Of a stretch of 64,000 bases of DNA, positions 62,318 to 64,000 are shown one piece after another. This DNA comes from an uncultured Desulfatitalea sp. Its GTDB lineage: Bacteria; Desulfobacterota; Desulfobacteria; Desulfobacterales; Desulfosarcinaceae. The DNA is taken from assembly GCA_937868765.1 (NCBI GenBank), contig CALMNL010000005.1, positions 186,001 to 250,000 on the forward strand. The letters are read 5' to 3'. A program made the translations under genes and the position numbers. The notes beneath the pieces were generated by a model. That model was given only the letters and a program-made list of their open reading frames with translations, made no database searches and was not told where the DNA came from. Within the stretch, counting starts at the first letter, position 1. Every line of letters starts with the position of its first letter.

Positions 62318-62941
62318 TTACTCAAACTCATTGATATCAGCTTTGGCCAAAATGCCTAAAGCCTTTTGAGTCGCGATTGCGATTTGTCGCTGCTTCTCGA
62401 TATCTGCAAGAAATTCTTGAACGTGGGTATCCGGTTCGAAATCCTCATTGTTATTATAACTAACTGTATTTTTAGATAAATTAATCAATCCAGCTTTTAT
62501 TTGAAATTCCCCGACCGATACATAAATCCTCCAGAGCAGCTTCAACTCTCTTGTTACCTCTGTCAGTAGATCATCCTTTTCTTCTTCAATGAGCAAACAT
62601 TTTTTCAGTCGGGCCTGTTGAATGGCAATCAAGTTGCTCAACGCCGATGCAATGTTACGCTGTTCAGAAAAAGCCCTATCCGCTTTTGCAACGTTGGTTG
62701 CAAACTTCAATTCTTGAAGACGCTTAATTTTAGGCATGATCGTCTCGTGCTGGAAGTTTCTAATATTTGCTGCAAGCGACTCCAATTTAATCTCTTTATA
62801 GTACCCTTCTGATTGAAGCAGTTTCGCCAAAGCTCTTGATGACATTCCACGGATGATCTGGTGTTCGAACTCATAGTATCTTGGAAGCCCGAGCTCTTCC
62901 ATAAAGGAATTGTATTTCTTGAGTTTGATAGTCACAGCCAT
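62318..62941 (-). CDS. Protein of unknown function on the integrated element
   Basis: 207 residues from the ATG at 62941, which has GGGAG nine bases upstream; the frame is open to a weaker ATG at 63028. The N-terminal half (EELGLPRYYEFEHQIIRGMSSRALAKLLQSEGYY) looks like a helix-turn-helix. The rest is helical with charged, coiled-coil-like stretches (AFSEQRNIASALSNLIAIQQARLKKCLLIEEEKDDL). Codon use is AT-rich, unlike the BREX genes. It lies downstream of the RepA-like gene on the same strand. Confidence 0.65.
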   Translation of the reverse strand: MAVTIKLKKYNSFMEELGLPRYYEFEHQIIRGMSSRALAKLLQSEGYYKEIKLESLAANIRNFQHETIMPKIKRLQELKFATNVAKADRAFSEQRNIASALSNLIAIQQARLKKCLLIEEEKDDLLTEVTRELKLLWRIYVSVGEFQIKAGLINLSKNTVSYNNNEDFEPDTHVQEFLADIEKQRQIAIATQKALGILAKADINEFE

Positions 62942-63071
62942 GTAATCACTCCCAGCGCTAATAGATTTTGAATAACTTGCTGTTTCTACGGCGAATCTAA
63001 TATCCAATAGCCAAAGAGCGAAGGCCATTCTTGTATTGGACCTACGCCCATTGAGTTGCGTTTGTTGATTG

Positions 63072-63096
63072 ATATCCCCCCTAAAGGGGGGGATAT
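63072..63096. repeat. Perfect hairpin upstream of the unknown gene
   Basis: ATATCCCCCC (63072-63081) and GGGGGGATAT (63087-63096) pair over 10 bases around TAAAG. No T-run follows. It lies between the RepA-like gene and the unknown gene, so an operator or weak terminator is possible. Confidence 0.5.
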
Positions 63097-63236
63097 ATCA
63101 ACTTCGGCATGGTTGATGTTATTAGTTGAGGGGCAACCTTACGGATCAATATAATATTATGAGATTTTTTCTCTTTGGTTGCTATAATGGGTTTCGATTC
63201 AACTCCTCTGGTTAGAGTTGACCCTCAACCGTCAGT

Positions 63237-64000
63237 TTACAGTTTTGAGAAAATATTGGTCACGTGGGACTTCCCTTGGGATGTGAGCTGCAAGGTATCC
63301 TTTGTAACAAATCCCAAATCTTCCAGCTTCTGTAATTCTTTGGAGACTGTTCCTTTGTTAATTTTCAAGTCTTCCACTATGCTTTTTTGGTTATTATAAT
63401 GCTTCTCGTTCAATGCTAATAAGATTTTTAATTGATTCGTATGTGGGACGTTGGAAGTGCTACTAATAAATTCGAGCCCAGATCCGGTCTCAATCAATAT
63501 GGAAATTGGTGAAAAAGGTATGGGCTTATCACCACGGCATTTTGTGAAAACCATTTGAAAAGCTGTGCTGTCATCGTGTTCTTCCTTTTTCTTCAGATCG
63601 ATAATGTAATCCATAATGTCCTCAATCCTGCTTGCTCCTCGGACCATCCCATTTTTGCCATCATGATGAACAACTACGATAGCAATACCCTTGTGACGGA
63701 GGTCCCTGAACCAACTAATCTGTTTGTCGAGGTCCGAGTTTGCATTTTCATCGCATCCGAATCTCAAACTGCTAAGGTTATCGAAAATTATTACTTCGGG
63801 CAAAATTTCGTTGATGAGTTCGTTAACCCTTTCCTGGCACGATAGTTCATTGATATTCAATGAGATATCATTTTTTGATAATAATTCCGACGAGAGCAGG
63901 TAAAGGTTTTCAGGGATACAGTCTCCGGCAAGCGCTCCAATACGAAACTGCAGATCATACAATCGCATTTCGCCGTCAATTAATAGCACCTTACCTTTGT
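63237..64000 (-). CDS. RepA-like RecA-fold ATPase, cut off by the window edge
   Basis: The frame is open to the window end (…KGKVLLIDGEM), so the Walker A part lies outside. VLLIDGEM matches the strand after the P-loop in RepA/AAA_25 helicases. Walker B is PEVIIFDNLSSL, then IAIVVVHHDGKNGMVRGASRIEDIMD. The C-terminus is a winged helix (LKILLALNEKHYNNQKSIVEDLKINKGTVSKEL). Such proteins replicate plasmids and integrative elements. AT-rich, consistent with the mobile element. Confidence 0.75.
   Translation of the reverse strand, partial: KGKVLLIDGEMRLYDLQFRIGALAGDCIPENLYLLSSELLSKNDISLNINELSCQERVNELINEILPEVIIFDNLSSLRFGCDENANSDLDKQISWFRDLRHKGIAIVVVHHDGKNGMVRGASRIEDIMDYIIDLKKKEEHDDSTAFQMVFTKCRGDKPIPFSPISILIETGSGLEFISSTSNVPHTNQLKILLALNEKHYNNQKSIVEDLKINKGTVSKELQKLEDLGFVTKDTLQLTSQGKSHVTNIFSKL

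Noticed and set aside
1-64000. CRISPR array or IS transposase
   Set aside because: I saw no regularly spaced repeats and no transposase motif on either strand.

Overview
The window looks like a chromosome segment of a GC-rich, Gram-negative, anaerobic Desulfobacterota (sulfate-reducer type) bacterium. The clues are a TunR-type tungstate/molybdate regulator (a family described from sulfate-reducing deltaproteobacteria), a PxxKW cysteine-rich protein, a diheme cytochrome c, lipoproteins and outer-membrane-type proteins, and general codon use. The species cannot be named from the sequence alone.

Left part (1-46409) is mostly ordinary chromosome. It opens with a cut-off OmpA-family protein and two secreted proteins, one with a metzincin-like zinc site. 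A leftward gene row follows: radA, rlmE, yebC, gltB and gltD (DNA repair, rRNA methylation, a YebC regulator/translation factor, and glutamate synthase). Next come a lytic transglycosylase, tRNA-Glu(CTC), a PilZ protein, an AidB-like acyl-CoA dehydrogenase with a TetR regulator, an NlpC/P60 hydrolase with a barrel-like tail, potABCD (polyamine import), a coiled-coil lipoprotein, a degenerate 5'-nucleotidase-like protein with a barrel-like tail, and fabH. A MOT1-type molybdate transporter sits divergent to tunR with a palindromic operator candidate between them. Then follow NAD salvage (pncB, pncA), a ferredoxin-nitroreductase, a CLC channel with CBS domains, an NfeD-like protein, a diheme cytochrome, an S41 protease, a DUF2889/ribbon-helix-helix pair, and a triple-rhodanese lipoprotein beside a cytochrome-like protein that lacks a heme motif.

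From about 39.7 kb to 46.4 kb the DNA shows decay: a Fic C-terminal stub, an Mrr-like stub, and an ihfA pseudogene with four nonsense codons and no indel. At 46410-46423 lies a 14-base copy of a tmRNA (ssrA) 3' end, with a strong hairpin terminator on its chromosome side. I read this as the left attachment site of an integrated element that runs rightward beyond the window.

Right part (46424-64000) is that element. It carries a complete type 3 BREX phage-defence operon in the expected order brxF, brxC, pglX, brxH, pglZ, brxA, led by a small HTH protein. Two extra genes are spliced in: an AlbA_2/ATPase regulator-like protein between brxC and pglX, and a 231-residue protein of unknown function between pglX and brxH. 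Nearly all junctions overlap or touch. Two junctions are bridged by tiny ORFs (13 and 30 codons) that overlap both neighbours by ATGA. pglX holds a G8 tract in the middle of its reading frame, and slippage either way would truncate the enzyme, so this may be a phase-variable BREX system. The right edge holds a gene of unknown function and the end of a RepA-like RecA-fold ATPase, probably part of the element's own machinery.
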